The translations under genes and the position numbers were made by a program. A model generated the notes under the pieces. The model made no database searches and was not told the DNA's origin. It saw only the letters and a program-made list of their open reading frames with translations. Shown here one piece after another: positions 1-6,580 of a stretch of 7,939 nucleotides of DNA. Numbering within the stretch: the stretch's first letter is position 1; each line of letters opens with the position of its first letter. The stretch covers positions 1 through 7,939 of the forward strand of contig JAAYJP010000217.1 in the NCBI GenBank assembly GCA_012522875.1, given 5' to 3'. This stretch comes from Clostridiales bacterium (GTDB taxonomy: Bacteria > Bacillota > Clostridia > Christensenellales > Aristaeellaceae).

Positions 1-49
1 GACCTTTTGGTCCCGAACCAAACGCGCTACCAAACTGCGCTACACCTCG
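1..49 (-). tRNA. tRNA-Pro (anticodon CGG), 3' part beyond the window edge
   Basis: Read on the minus strand, the 49 bases give an acceptor 5' strand, a D arm (GCGC stem) and an anticodon arm with stem TTTGG/CCAAA around the 7-base loop TTCGGGA. That loop puts CGG at the anticodon, which reads proline codon CCG. The D-arm and anticodon-arm sequence closely resembles bacterial tRNA-Pro. The T arm and 3' acceptor strand lie outside the window. Only one base separates its 5' end from the CCA of the upstream tRNA-Thr, so the two are almost certainly one processed transcript. Confidence 0.9.
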
Positions 50-50
50 A

Positions 51-126
51 TGGAGCCAATAAAGGGACTCGAACCCTTGACCTGCGGTTTACGAAACCGC
101 TGCTCTACCAACTGAGCTATATTGGC
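51..126 (-). tRNA. tRNA-Thr (anticodon CGT), CCA encoded
   Basis: A complete 76-nt cloverleaf is visible on the minus strand. The 7-bp acceptor stem is GCCAATA/TATTGGC, the D stem is GCTC/GAGC, and the anticodon stem is GCGGT/ACCGC around loop TTCGTAA (anticodon CGT). A T arm with TTCGAGT loop follows, then discriminator T and a genomically encoded CCA (51-53). Anticodon CGT reads threonine codon ACG. It is the first gene of a tRNA transcript that continues into tRNA-Pro(CGG). Having C34 isoacceptors for both amino acids fits a genome that uses G-ending codons often. Confidence 0.97.
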
Positions 127-147
127 ATGCCCAGATGGGCGAAAGCA

Positions 148-176
148 ATTGTAGCATAGGAAACCAGGGGCGTCAA
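148..176 (-). promoter_or_regulatory. Promoter of the tRNA-Thr/tRNA-Pro operon
   Basis: On the minus strand, -35 TTGACG (171-176) and -10 TACAAT (148-153) are separated by exactly 17 bp, matching the housekeeping sigma consensus at 5/6 positions each. Transcription would start near 141. The short leader contains a small hairpin (GCCC/GGGC arms at 129-132 and 137-140) just before the tRNA 5' end. Confidence 0.85.
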
Positions 177-205
177 ACGAATTCAGCGCTATATGCCGGC
201 ATGGG

Positions 206-211
206 TATAAT
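206..211 (+). promoter_or_regulatory. Candidate -10 box for the DUF5655-like gene
   Basis: A perfect TATAAT lies at 206-211, about 34 bp before the chosen GTG start. No good -35 is seen at 17-18 bp; TTCAGC at 182-187 is weak. It is the only promoter-like element between the divergent tRNA promoter and the gene. Confidence 0.5.
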
Positions 212-244
212 AAATGCTGATATGTCTAGTTGGGGGAAGAGATT

Positions 245-658
245 GTGGATAGCACAATGGTGAATGAACCGGCGTGGGATGAGTTGTTGTTCTTCGCCGG
301 GGAAGGAGAGCTGCTGCCCTGCTATCTGAAGTTGCGAGCGGAAATAATGGCCCTATTTCCAAAAAGCGAGGTCGTGGTTCATAAATCCCAAATCTCTTTC
401 CGTTGTCCACGTCCTTATACCTGGATATGGACACTGGCTAAGCACGGGTCCAGGAAAGCAGGTAGTCCTATGATGTTGATTGCCTTTGCGGCGCCCTATC
501 CCGTTGAAAGCCCGTTGATCCATGCCAGGACAGAGCCATATCCCGGCCGCTGGACGCACCATGTGGCAGTCAGGAAAGCGGAGAACATCACCCCGGAGCT
601 GATGAAACTGATTCAGGCTTCATATGCCTTTCGTAATACGACAACAAATAAAGGATAA
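245..658 (+). CDS. DUF5655-like small protein, function unknown
   Basis: This encodes a 137-residue soluble protein without signal peptide or membrane segment. Two blocks look like the DUF5655 family as I know it: VHKSQISF (residues 45-52) and EPYPGRWTHHV (97-107). A C-terminal helix with ASYAF follows. The family has no established function; its members are small single-domain cytoplasmic proteins. I chose GTG at 245 because GGGGGA (232-237) is 7 bases upstream. TTG at 230 has no ribosome binding site and ATG at 257 has a poor one. The gene stands alone, divergent from the tRNA operon and with no same-strand partner nearby. Family assignment is from pattern memory, not a search. Confidence 0.8.
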   Translation: MDSTMVNEPAWDELLFFAGEGELLPCYLKLRAEIMALFPKSEVVVHKSQISFRCPRPYTWIWTLAKHGSRKAGSPMMLIAFAAPYPVESPLIHARTEPYPGRWTHHVAVRKAENITPELMKLIQASYAFRNTTTNKG

Positions 659-1065
659 AGAGGACAGCGATGGTATGTGATTTTTCGGGGCTTGACCAGG
701 AAGGGCGGAAATAAATGCTGGGAATTATCTCGGCCAGGAACTCCTGATCGTGAACACTGACATTCATGGTGGTTTTTGCCTAGATGTGTTGGTCCGCAGG
801 CGTTGTACATCCAGCAGCAAGGCCAGGGTTTTTGCTTATTCAGTTGCGCGAAAGTTTTTCCGCATTCTGCCATAATCAACGGGAATGGTCGCGGTGCGGG
901 TCCATTGTTTGATTGCCTGAAAAGCGAAAAACCCGGTCATTTCGGCGGGTTTATCCATTGGAACTTCACCAAATTCTCTGTGATCAGGTCGGGGAAGGTT
1001 GCTATGCGTTTCGCTCCTCAGGCAAAACCCGAAGGCAACACAGGCACTGTTGAGGCTTAGTGCAA
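659..1065. other. 407-bp stretch without a supported gene
   Basis: No reading frame here has both a good ribosome binding site and protein-like composition over a useful length. It holds a terminator-like hairpin at 921-952. It also holds a 40-codon minus-strand frame (836-958) with a GGTGA sequence 7 bases before its ATG, which overlaps that hairpin and is not convincing. No tRNA-like fold or repeat was seen. Confidence 0.6.
921..952 (-). terminator. Probable intrinsic terminator downstream of the two-helix membrane protein gene
   Basis: Read on the minus strand, a 7-bp stem AAACCCG/CGGGTTT (946-952 with 929-935) has a 10-base loop. It is followed by TTT, CGC and TTTT, giving a broken U-tract. 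It lies about 115 bp after the stop of the minus-strand gene ending at 1066. On the plus strand the tail is weaker (TTTAT), so two-way use is possible but less likely. Confidence 0.55.
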
Positions 1066-1554
1066 TCAGCCTGAAAGCGCTTCATCCGGGCCAGCCGGCG
1101 CGTAGCCCGTGATAGCCTTCTCATGGCTGTGAACAATCAGTTTGACCCCGGGCTGCCAGGAAGGCAACGGCAGGTTGGCGTCCCAGTATAGCTGCCGGTC
1201 ATCCATCGTGTTCTGCGGGTGCCCGGCCGTAAACAACAACGGTTTGAAGGCAACGCCCTCGCGCAGTACCGGCTGTTCGTCCACTGACTTGAAAGCCAGG
1301 ACGCTTTGACGCCGCAATCCCATAACTGCTCTTTCCACATGCGCTTGGTAGTGGGCTACCGGGAGGATATACAGTGAGAGCGAAAAAAGCACCAAAAACC
1401 CCAGCAAGGCGAAGGACAAATAAGTCAGCCACTGCGTGCGGCGGGCAAACGAAAAGATGACAAGCCCGGCCAACATCGCCTCAGGCACAAGCCAGGCTAT
1501 AACGCGCCGGTATTTCTGGGATTGAACATCCCGGATATCTGCCTGAGTGTACAT
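1066..1554 (-). CDS. Two-helix membrane protein of unknown function
   Basis: This encodes 162 residues. After a charged N-terminus there are two predicted membrane helices, about 18-36 and 42-65, joined by a short RRTQ turn. Both ends therefore probably face the same side. A soluble region of about 95 residues follows, with a compact beta-like part (REGVAFKPLLF, then RQLYWDANLPLP, then GVKLIVHSHEKAITGY). I recognise no catalytic motif and cannot name a family. The ATG at 1554 is preceded by AAAGGAGG (1562-1569) with 7-base spacing; longer upstream readings run into the promoter. It is divergent from the ABC exporter operon and shares a 130-bp regulatory gap with it, so shared regulation is plausible but inferred. 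Confidence 0.8.
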   Translation of the reverse strand: MYTQADIRDVQSQKYRRVIAWLVPEAMLAGLVIFSFARRTQWLTYLSFALLGFLVLFSLSLYILPVAHYQAHVERAVMGLRRQSVLAFKSVDEQPVLREGVAFKPLLFTAGHPQNTMDDRQLYWDANLPLPSWQPGVKLIVHSHEKAITGYAPAGPDEALSG

Positions 1555-1575
1555 AGGTCTGCCTCCTTTGCGGTT

Positions 1576-1604
1576 ATGATATGTGCTTGAGCAGGTTTTT
1601 GCAA
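1576..1604 (-). promoter_or_regulatory. Promoter of the two-helix membrane protein gene
   Basis: On the minus strand, -35 TTGCAA (1599-1604) and -10 TATCAT (1576-1581) are 17 bp apart. Transcription would begin near 1569, within or just before the strong ribosome binding site, giving a very short leader. Confidence 0.6.
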
Positions 1605-1610
1605 GCCGGA

Positions 1611-1640
1611 CAAGCAACATACTGGCGCGGGTGTTGCTTG
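1611..1640. promoter_or_regulatory. Perfect 9-bp inverted repeat, candidate operator between divergent genes
   Basis: CAAGCAACA (1611-1619) and its exact reverse complement TGTTGCTTG (1632-1640) are separated by 12 bp. Half-site centres are 21 bp apart, two turns of DNA, as expected for a dimeric regulator on one face of the helix. The site lies just upstream of the minus-strand -35 and covers the position of the -35 for the ABC operon. It falls outside both predicted transcripts, so it is more likely a DNA-binding site than an RNA hairpin. Confidence 0.6.
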
Positions 1641-1643
1641 ATA

Positions 1644-1652
1644 TGGTAGAAT
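1644..1652 (+). promoter_or_regulatory. Extended -10 promoter of the ABC exporter operon
   Basis: TAGAAT (1647-1652) is preceded by TG at 1644-1645, the extended -10 arrangement. There is no recognisable -35 at the usual distance; that position is covered by the inverted repeat at 1611-1640. This could mean regulator-dependent activity. Confidence 0.55.
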
Positions 1653-1684
1653 ACCGCTGCTTAGTTAAGGAAGGAGGCGGCGAA

Positions 1685-2563
1685 TTGATTGAGACGGCGC
1701 GCCTGACCAAGCGCTATGGACGGGCCCGGGGGATCGAGGGCCTTTCCATCCGGGTGAATCGGGGTGACATTTATGGTTTTATCGGCTCAAATGGGGCCGG
1801 GAAATCCACCACCATCAGGCTTCTGCTGGGGCTTATCCGGCCAAGTGGCGGAAGTGCCAGGGTGCTGGGCATTGATATCATAAAACGCAAGAAGGATATC
1901 CTGGCGGGCGTCGGTTATGTGCCTTCTGAGATATCCTATTATCCCGGCATGCGCGGCCTTGATGCGGCGCGCTTTGCCGCGCGTTTACGGCATGTGGAAT
2001 GCGGTGCGGAGGCGCGGCGGCTGGCCGATCTGATGAGCCTTGATCTGGGCAGGAAAATCTCAGACCTGTCCTTTGGCAATAAGAAGAAAGTCGCCATTGT
2101 GTGTGCGCTTCAGCACAAGCCGGACCTGTTGATTCTCGACGAGCCCACCAGCGGGCTTGATCCGTTGATGCAGAAGGCTTTCTGGGACATCATCCTGGAG
2201 CGTAACCGGCAGGGCGCCACAGTCTTTCTCTCCTCCCATGTGCTCTCAGAAATCCAGCAGCATTGCACCCGGGCGGCGATCATCCGGGAAGGCAGGCTGG
2301 TGGTGGAGGACGGGGTGCACGCGCTGTCCCGGACAGCGGCCAAACGGGTGACGCTTCGTAATGCAAGGGGCGAACTCCCTCAGATTGCGGGGGCCAGGGA
2401 TCTGACCCGGGTGGGGGACAGCGTCAGTTTTCTGGTGCAGGGAGATGCAAAAACACTGCTGGAGGATTTGCGCCTGGCTGACTTTGACGACCTGACCATT
2501 ACTGAACCTGATATGGAGGAGATCTTCCTTCATTTCTACGAAAAAGAGGAGGTGGGGGCATGA
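1685..2563 (+). CDS. ABC transporter ATP-binding protein (ABC-2 / BcrA-like exporter type)
   Basis: This 292-residue cytoplasmic ATPase would power the permease encoded next. Visible motifs are Walker A GSNGAGKST (34-42), signature LSFGN (128-132), Walker B LLILDEP (148-154), D-loop SGLDP and the switch histidine in FLSSH (H185). The Q-loop region reads YVPSE (78-82), without the usual glutamine. A C-terminal domain of about 80 residues ends in the TEPDMEEIFLHFY pattern typical of this exporter type. The start is TTG at 1685, with AAGGAGG (1671-1677) 7 bases upstream; the reading frame stays open further upstream but overlaps the promoter. Its stop overlaps the permease start by 4 bp (ATGA), indicating translational coupling. 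The substrate cannot be told from sequence; relatives export peptide antibiotics, lipids or ions. Confidence 0.93.
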   Translation: MIETARLTKRYGRARGIEGLSIRVNRGDIYGFIGSNGAGKSTTIRLLLGLIRPSGGSARVLGIDIIKRKKDILAGVGYVPSEISYYPGMRGLDAARFAARLRHVECGAEARRLADLMSLDLGRKISDLSFGNKKKVAIVCALQHKPDLLILDEPTSGLDPLMQKAFWDIILERNRQGATVFLSSHVLSEIQQHCTRAAIIREGRLVVEDGVHALSRTAAKRVTLRNARGELPQIAGARDLTRVGDSVSFLVQGDAKTLLEDLRLADFDDLTITEPDMEEIFLHFYEKEEVGA

Positions 2564-3348
2564 CAGTGCTGAAGCATGAGATGCGTTCAGGGATTGGCGC
2601 TGCGCTGGTCTGGTCTGTTGCCCTTTCCATCTTTGGCGTTATCGCTCTGGCAATGTATCCCCTGGTGGCAAACTACTCGGACATGATCAACTACCTGGTT
2701 GAACGCATGGGCCTGATGGGCCAGATTTTCAATCTGCAGGATCTGAATTTCTATGATTTCATGACCTATTATGGCCTTGAATATGGCAACTTCATGGGCC
2801 TGGGCGGGGGCATGTTTGCTGCGGTGACAGGAATGGTGATGGTGGCCCGGGAGGAGGGACGCCACACAGCGGAATACCTGTACTCACAGCCGGTGGGCAG
2901 AGCCAGTGTGCTGGTTCAGAAATTTTTTGCGCTGGTCCTGATGGTGACAATTTTAAATCTATTTTGTGCCTTGGTGTCGCTGGCCGGTATCAGTTTTATG
3001 AACCAGGCATTTGACAGGGACGCGTTCACCTGGTTTCATCTCTCCCAGTTGATGATGAATCTGCAGGTAGCAGTCTTGTGTTTTGGCATCTCCTGCTTTA
3101 AGAAGCGGGATAATGTGGTGCCTGGGCTGGGAATCGTGCTGGCTTTCTACTTCCTGAATCTTTTTATCAACGTGAACCGGCAAACGGATGTTCTGGAATA
3201 CCTGACGCCCTATTTCTACACTGACATCTCACGCATTACTGCCAGCGGAGGGCCGCTGTGGCGCTCCATCGGGCTTGGCTTCGCATCTTCGGGAGCTGTT
3301 TTCCTGGCAGGATTTGGCTGTTACCTGCGAAAAGACCTGGCAATTTAG
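2560..3348 (+). CDS. ABC-2 family exporter permease
   Basis: This encodes a 262-residue integral membrane protein with six likely helices, at roughly 14-36, 75-96, 122-146, 162-180, 186-204 and 235-254. After helix 2 comes REEGRHTAEYLYSQPVGR (97-114). That charged pattern is usual in ABC-2 permeases at the cytoplasmic loop that contacts the ATPase. The length is normal for this type. AGAGGAGG (2545-2552) lies 7 bases before the ATG, which overlaps the ATPase stop. One ATPase and one permease gene suggest a complex of two copies of each. What it exports is unknown; no immunity or biosynthesis gene is nearby to indicate an antibiotic. Confidence 0.9.
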   Translation: MTVLKHEMRSGIGAALVWSVALSIFGVIALAMYPLVANYSDMINYLVERMGLMGQIFNLQDLNFYDFMTYYGLEYGNFMGLGGGMFAAVTGMVMVAREEGRHTAEYLYSQPVGRASVLVQKFFALVLMVTILNLFCALVSLAGISFMNQAFDRDAFTWFHLSQLMMNLQVAVLCFGISCFKKRDNVVPGLGIVLAFYFLNLFINVNRQTDVLEYLTPYFYTDISRITASGGPLWRSIGLGFASSGAVFLAGFGCYLRKDLAI

Positions 3349-3363
3349 CTTTTGGGAGGCTCT

Positions 3364-3696
3364 ATGGCAAAATTGGAGCGTGCGCTTCAGGGTGATTTTG
3401 AGAGCATACTTAAGCGGCTGGACGATGGCATCCTTTCCGGCAGCATGTCCGCCAGTTTTGAGGATGGCAGCGATTGGCAAACAGGTAATGTGCGGGTTGC
3501 AGTCCGGGTTTATGAGCGCTACAGCCTGATAGGCAGCAACCGGGTCAGCCTGTCGCTGACCCTGGCTGCCCGCGGAGACGATTTGTTTCTTACCGCCATC
3601 ACATCAGGCGGTTCACAGGCCGTGTTTTTCAAAATAAACACCTTTGGCGAGTCCGGATTCCTAAGGAAGCTTGAGTTGATCCTGGACAGCCTGTAG
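3364..3696 (+). CDS. DUF6054-like small protein, third gene of the exporter operon
   Basis: This encodes 110 residues with no signal peptide or membrane segment. The sequence LDDGILSGSMSASFEDGS, then VRVYERYSLIGSNRVSLSLTL, then TSGGSQAVFFKINTFGE (about residues 75-91) matches my memory of the DUF6054 family. That family is found mainly in Clostridia and has no known function. The ATG at 3364 has GGGAGG (3354-3359) close upstream. A TTG at 3352 in the same frame lacks its own site. It begins 15 bp after the permease stop, so it is very likely co-transcribed. Its last 36 bp overlap the 3' end of the convergent transpeptidase gene. A link to the transporter is inferred from position only. Confidence 0.82.
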   Translation: MAKLERALQGDFESILKRLDDGILSGSMSASFEDGSDWQTGNVRVAVRVYERYSLIGSNRVSLSLTLAARGDDLFLTAITSGGSQAVFFKINTFGESGFLRKLELILDSL

Positions 3697-6144
3697 GCCG
3701 GGTATTGTGAAAAATTCGGGATAAGCCTGGTCGCTGTCACGGTTTACTGTTTCAAGTATGCGAAGTTTGTCCTCTCCCAGGGCTGGGATGGGCCGGAAAT
3801 CATTTTCCGGGGATGCCCCGCTTGTTAGTACTGGAATCAATTGCACCTGTGTCTGAAGAAGCACTCCTTTCTTAAACTGCAGGGTGATCTGTGCAGCCAG
3901 GGAATCAAAGGTGGAAAGCGCAAGGTTGCCCCCAAAAACAAAATTTCCCAGCGAATAGAAAATCAGGCCGCCGCCATAGACCTCTATGCCCTGGGGTACA
4001 TGGGGATGGTGACCGATAATCAGATTGGCGCCCGCTTCAATAGCGGCATGGGCCATTTCTGCCTGCAAGGCATTGTGCCGGAGGGAATACTCCTCGCCGG
4101 CGTGGATGGCGTATACCACATAATGGCAGCCCTCGGCTTTCAACTCTGCCACTTCCCTGGCAATCCGGGATTTGTCCTGGTGGTAGATTGTTTCCCGGAT
4201 GCCGGCAAAACCAATCTTCACGCCATCTTTTTCATAGATATACAGTGCGCTGTAACCGGCGTAAGCGACCCCGGCCGAGGTGAGGGCGTCCCGTGTGCTG
4301 CGTTTGCCGGCAGCACCATAATCCGGGAAGTGGTTGTTGGCGATGTTTACTGCTTCCACGCCCCCGGCGGGCAGGATCTGTGCGTATTCCACAGGGCCCC
4401 GGAAATTGTGCAGCCGCCTTAAATCGCGGTCCCGGTTAACATCCATCAGTACGTTTTCCAGATTAACCATCGTCAGGTCATCCCGGCCGAAGAATTCGGT
4501 GAAACCGGAGAAGGGCCAGCTGAAACCCTTCTGGGCCACTACAGTGTCAAAGGAATCCGCCTGCCGGCGCGTTGCTTCCTCGCTGCCCAGGACACAGTCC
4601 CCGGCAAAGGAGAGGATGGCTGTTACCTCCCCCGCAATCTCCTTTTGCACTGTAAAGGGTGTCAAGGCAGGCAGCGGATCGGCTATGGCACGCACGGTGT
4701 TTTTGGGCTGTACCAGGTCAAGTTTCGCCGCGTCCTCCACCACCAGGACTTTGGTGTTCCTGGGCAGGTTGGCATACAACCACCAGGCATCGATCATCCG
4801 CTCGTTTGGACGGTTATCAATCCGCACACAGCCATGGGAGGCCTTTTCACCCAGGGAAGCCTGCTGCTGCGAGAAATCCCGTCCGTCCCGAACCTGGTAG
4901 CCAATCTGGTGCAGGAGGTTTCCGCCATCTATCCTAATGGCGTAATCATATTGGAAGCCTTCCTGCCGAAAAGTGGCAATACGGTCCCGGGTGAGGAAGG
5001 CGCCGCTTAGCGTTTCAAAGGCGTTTTTCCCCGGCGGCACATACACCCCGGTGCTGACCGCAAGCATGCCAATATACTCTCCACCTGCGTAAAGCCTGAG
5101 AGTCTGGCTGGCCTTATCGATCAAAAGGCCATAACGGGTGTCTGGCATAATTGTCCTGAGTTTTCGCTCAGGCACATATCCCGTGACCATTTCACCATCC
5201 CCGTGGCGCGCCGCACGCACCCGGGCATAGCCGAAAACGCCCGTCTCCAGCACCTCAAGGCCGGCTGTCTGCCCGTGAACGAAGCCCAGGATACCGGATT
5301 GGGCAGAAGGCGCTGCGAAGATATTCTGATGGTCCATTTCGCCTATGTCCACCACCACTGCAGGTGCCGTGATGGCCTTCCATACACTTGGAGCATCCAT
5401 ACCCATCGGCAGCCATTCTCCCGGAATTGTAGGGGAGATATCCGGAGCTATCGGTTGCTGGGAGACAAGCGTGAAAGCCTGGCTGAGGGCTGGCTGGGAA
5501 GAGCCTTTCAAACTGAATGTAATGATATAGTCGCCGGGCTCTGCGGGCTTGCCTGCAATGGTTTTGTCCCAACGGAAATGGCGGGCGGAAGCGTCTTTGG
5601 GTAGAAGCGCCCAATTCCTGACGGGCGTTCCGGGATCGTCAGCGCGGGCGATGGTCACATTCAATTGCCGCGCGTTTGTCAGTTGGTAATCCACGATGAG
5701 ATCCTCCCCGCCCTGCGCAGGCAGGGATTCCCGGGAGAGGATGGCATATTGAATGGCGGGGGAGGGCTTTAATACCGTCGCAATCACCCGCGCCTCATGC
5801 ACTTGATTGCTGCTTGCCAGGCGGACGACCAACGCCATGTCACCCCGAGGCAGCGGTTCGCCGGACATGCTTAATCCCTGAAATGGCAATGATAGCGTAC
5901 CGGCCTGCACTTGAAGGGCTGAAAACAGCGGGATCTTCTCATGGCCGATTTGAGCGAAAATGCTCATTTCTCCGGCTTCAGGCAATGAGAGTGTGACAGC
6001 GCTCGGAGAATAAGGCCTGATATCTCCCAAGGGGGCGATGGTAAGCTCCCCGGCCGCGGCATGGATGGGCATAAAGCCAAATATCATAAGTGCCAGAATA
6101 ATAAGCGCTGAGAATCTGCATTGCCTTGAAGGATGAATAGCCAT
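3661..6144 (-). CDS. Secreted L,D-transpeptidase / CapA-type metallophosphatase fusion protein
   Basis: This encodes 827 residues. Residues 1-31 are a signal peptide (RQCR, then a hydrophobic core, then HAAAG). Residues about 35-128 and 130-230 resemble FlgD-type Ig-like repeats; each ends in a 'PxxPGDY'-like turn (LPRGDMALV, AEPGDYIITF). Residues 260-330 look SH3-like. Residues 337-470 are a YkuD L,D-transpeptidase domain with H412 and SHGCVR (436-441, catalytic C439), which cross-links or anchors to peptidoglycan peptides. After a linker of about 35 residues, 507-775 is a CapA (PGA_cap) domain with FAGD, NLEN (561-564), NNH (603-605), HAGEEY (681), GHHPHVPQG (711-719) and YSLGNFVF. CapA proteins are calcineurin-like metallophosphatases tied to poly-gamma-glutamate anchoring or export; its real substrate here is unknown. 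The ATG at 6144 has GGAAGGGG 5 bases upstream and starts the signal peptide. It probably acts outside the membrane at the wall. Confidence 0.92.
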   Translation of the reverse strand: MAIHPSRQCRFSALIILALMIFGFMPIHAAAGELTIAPLGDIRPYSPSAVTLSLPEAGEMSIFAQIGHEKIPLFSALQVQAGTLSLPFQGLSMSGEPLPRGDMALVVRLASSNQVHEARVIATVLKPSPAIQYAILSRESLPAQGGEDLIVDYQLTNARQLNVTIARADDPGTPVRNWALLPKDASARHFRWDKTIAGKPAEPGDYIITFSLKGSSQPALSQAFTLVSQQPIAPDISPTIPGEWLPMGMDAPSVWKAITAPAVVVDIGEMDHQNIFAAPSAQSGILGFVHGQTAGLEVLETGVFGYARVRAARHGDGEMVTGYVPERKLRTIMPDTRYGLLIDKASQTLRLYAGGEYIGMLAVSTGVYVPPGKNAFETLSGAFLTRDRIATFRQEGFQYDYAIRIDGGNLLHQIGYQVRDGRDFSQQQASLGEKASHGCVRIDNRPNERMIDAWWLYANLPRNTKVLVVEDAAKLDLVQPKNTVRAIADPLPALTPFTVQKEIAGEVTAILSFAGDCVLGSEEATRRQADSFDTVVAQKGFSWPFSGFTEFFGRDDLTMVNLENVLMDVNRDRDLRRLHNFRGPVEYAQILPAGGVEAVNIANNHFPDYGAAGKRSTRDALTSAGVAYAGYSALYIYEKDGVKIGFAGIRETIYHQDKSRIAREVAELKAEGCHYVVYAIHAGEEYSLRHNALQAEMAHAAIEAGANLIIGHHPHVPQGIEVYGGGLIFYSLGNFVFGGNLALSTFDSLAAQITLQFKKGVLLQTQVQLIPVLTSGASPENDFRPIPALGEDKLRILETVNRDSDQAYPEFFTIPGLQAVQDQLKLP

Positions 6145-6175
6145 GCATACCCCTTCCTGTCTAAAACATGGAGAA

Positions 6176-6204
6176 ACCTTACCCATTTGCACAATATTTG
6201 TCAA
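6176..6204 (-). promoter_or_regulatory. Candidate promoter of the transpeptidase/CapA gene
   Basis: On the minus strand a perfect -35 TTGACA (6199-6204) is followed after 17 bp by TAAGGT (6176-6181), a poor -10. It lies just after the terminator of the upstream zinc-ribbon gene and about 30 bp before the start codon, so a separate promoter here makes sense. Confidence 0.5.
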
Positions 6205-6217
6205 TCTTGCTGAGGGC

Positions 6218-6247
6218 AAAAAAACCGCCCGGTTATCCGGACGGCTT
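6218..6247 (-). terminator. Strong intrinsic terminator after the zinc-ribbon gene
   Basis: Read on the minus strand, an 8-bp stem CCGTCCGG/CCGGGCGG with loop ATAA (arms 6237-6244 and 6225-6232) is followed directly by seven T residues. The stem can extend further by A-U pairs. It lies about 25 bp past the stop at 6271 and insulates the transpeptidase gene. Confidence 0.92.
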
Positions 6248-6270
6248 TGCTCATCTGATGTTGAGGGAGT

Positions 6271-6555
6271 TTACTGATTCCGCATGGCGGCGTAGCACTC
6301 GCTGCAATAGATGGGGCGGTCATTGCGGGGAAGGAAGGGAACTTTCGTTGCAGCGCCGCACTCCGCACAAACAGCGTCATGCATTTCGCGTGGCCCGCTT
6401 GAGGCAGGGCGGCTGTTCTTCCTGGTCTGGCGGCATTCTTTGCAGCGGGTGGGTTCGTTCTGGAAACCTTTCTCCGCGTAAAATTCCTGCTCGCCTGCGG
6501 TGAAAGTGAATTCAGCGCCGCAATCACGGCAAACCAGGGTCTTGTCTTGGTACAT
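6271..6555 (-). CDS. Small double zinc-ribbon protein
   Basis: This encodes 94 residues with two paired-cysteine units: CRDC (9-12) with CKEC (about 38-41), then CAEC (about 63-66) with CSEC (about 84-87). The N-terminal half, with CGAEFTFTAGEQEFYAEKGFQNEPTRC, matches the short zinc-ribbon family known as zf-trcl. The second half (VPFLPRNDRPIYC) is a similar knuckle common in small Clostridia and Chloroflexota proteins. Eight cysteines would bind two zinc ions. Nucleic-acid or protein binding is plausible, but no function is established. The ATG at 6555 has GAGGGGG (6566-6572) 10 bases upstream. A strong terminator follows the gene, and an apparently structured RNA of about 211 nt precedes it on the same strand. 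Confidence 0.88.
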   Translation of the reverse strand: MYQDKTLVCRDCGAEFTFTAGEQEFYAEKGFQNEPTRCKECRQTRKNSRPASSGPREMHDAVCAECGAATKVPFLPRNDRPIYCSECYAAMRNQ

Positions 6556-6580
6556 GGTATGGTAACCCCCTCATAAATAT

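Noticed and set aside
51..126. tRNA-Thr as an integration (attachment) site for a mobile element
   Set aside because: No duplicated tRNA 3' end and no integrase gene occur in the window.
585..765. Roughly 58-codon minus-strand frame with a hydrophobic stretch
   Set aside because: It overlaps the 3' end of the DUF5655-like gene antisense, has no ribosome binding site before its ATG, and its single hydrophobic stretch can arise by chance.
776..1060. 94-codon plus-strand frame in the intergenic stretch
   Set aside because: It has a TTG start without a ribosome binding site, runs through the terminator hairpin, and shows no domain-like pattern.
3793..3810. Perfect 7-bp hairpin CCGGAAA/TTTCCGG
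   Set aside because: It lies inside the C-terminal coding part of the transpeptidase/CapA gene and has no T-tract on either strand, so it is not a terminator.
3841..4422. 193-codon plus-strand frame inside the transpeptidase/CapA gene
   Set aside because: It is antisense to the conserved CapA domain and has no ribosome binding site or family resemblance.
4334..4900. 188-codon plus-strand frame
   Set aside because: It is antisense to the region spanning the transpeptidase and CapA domains; its Ser/Arg/Pro-rich composition is typical of a shadow frame.
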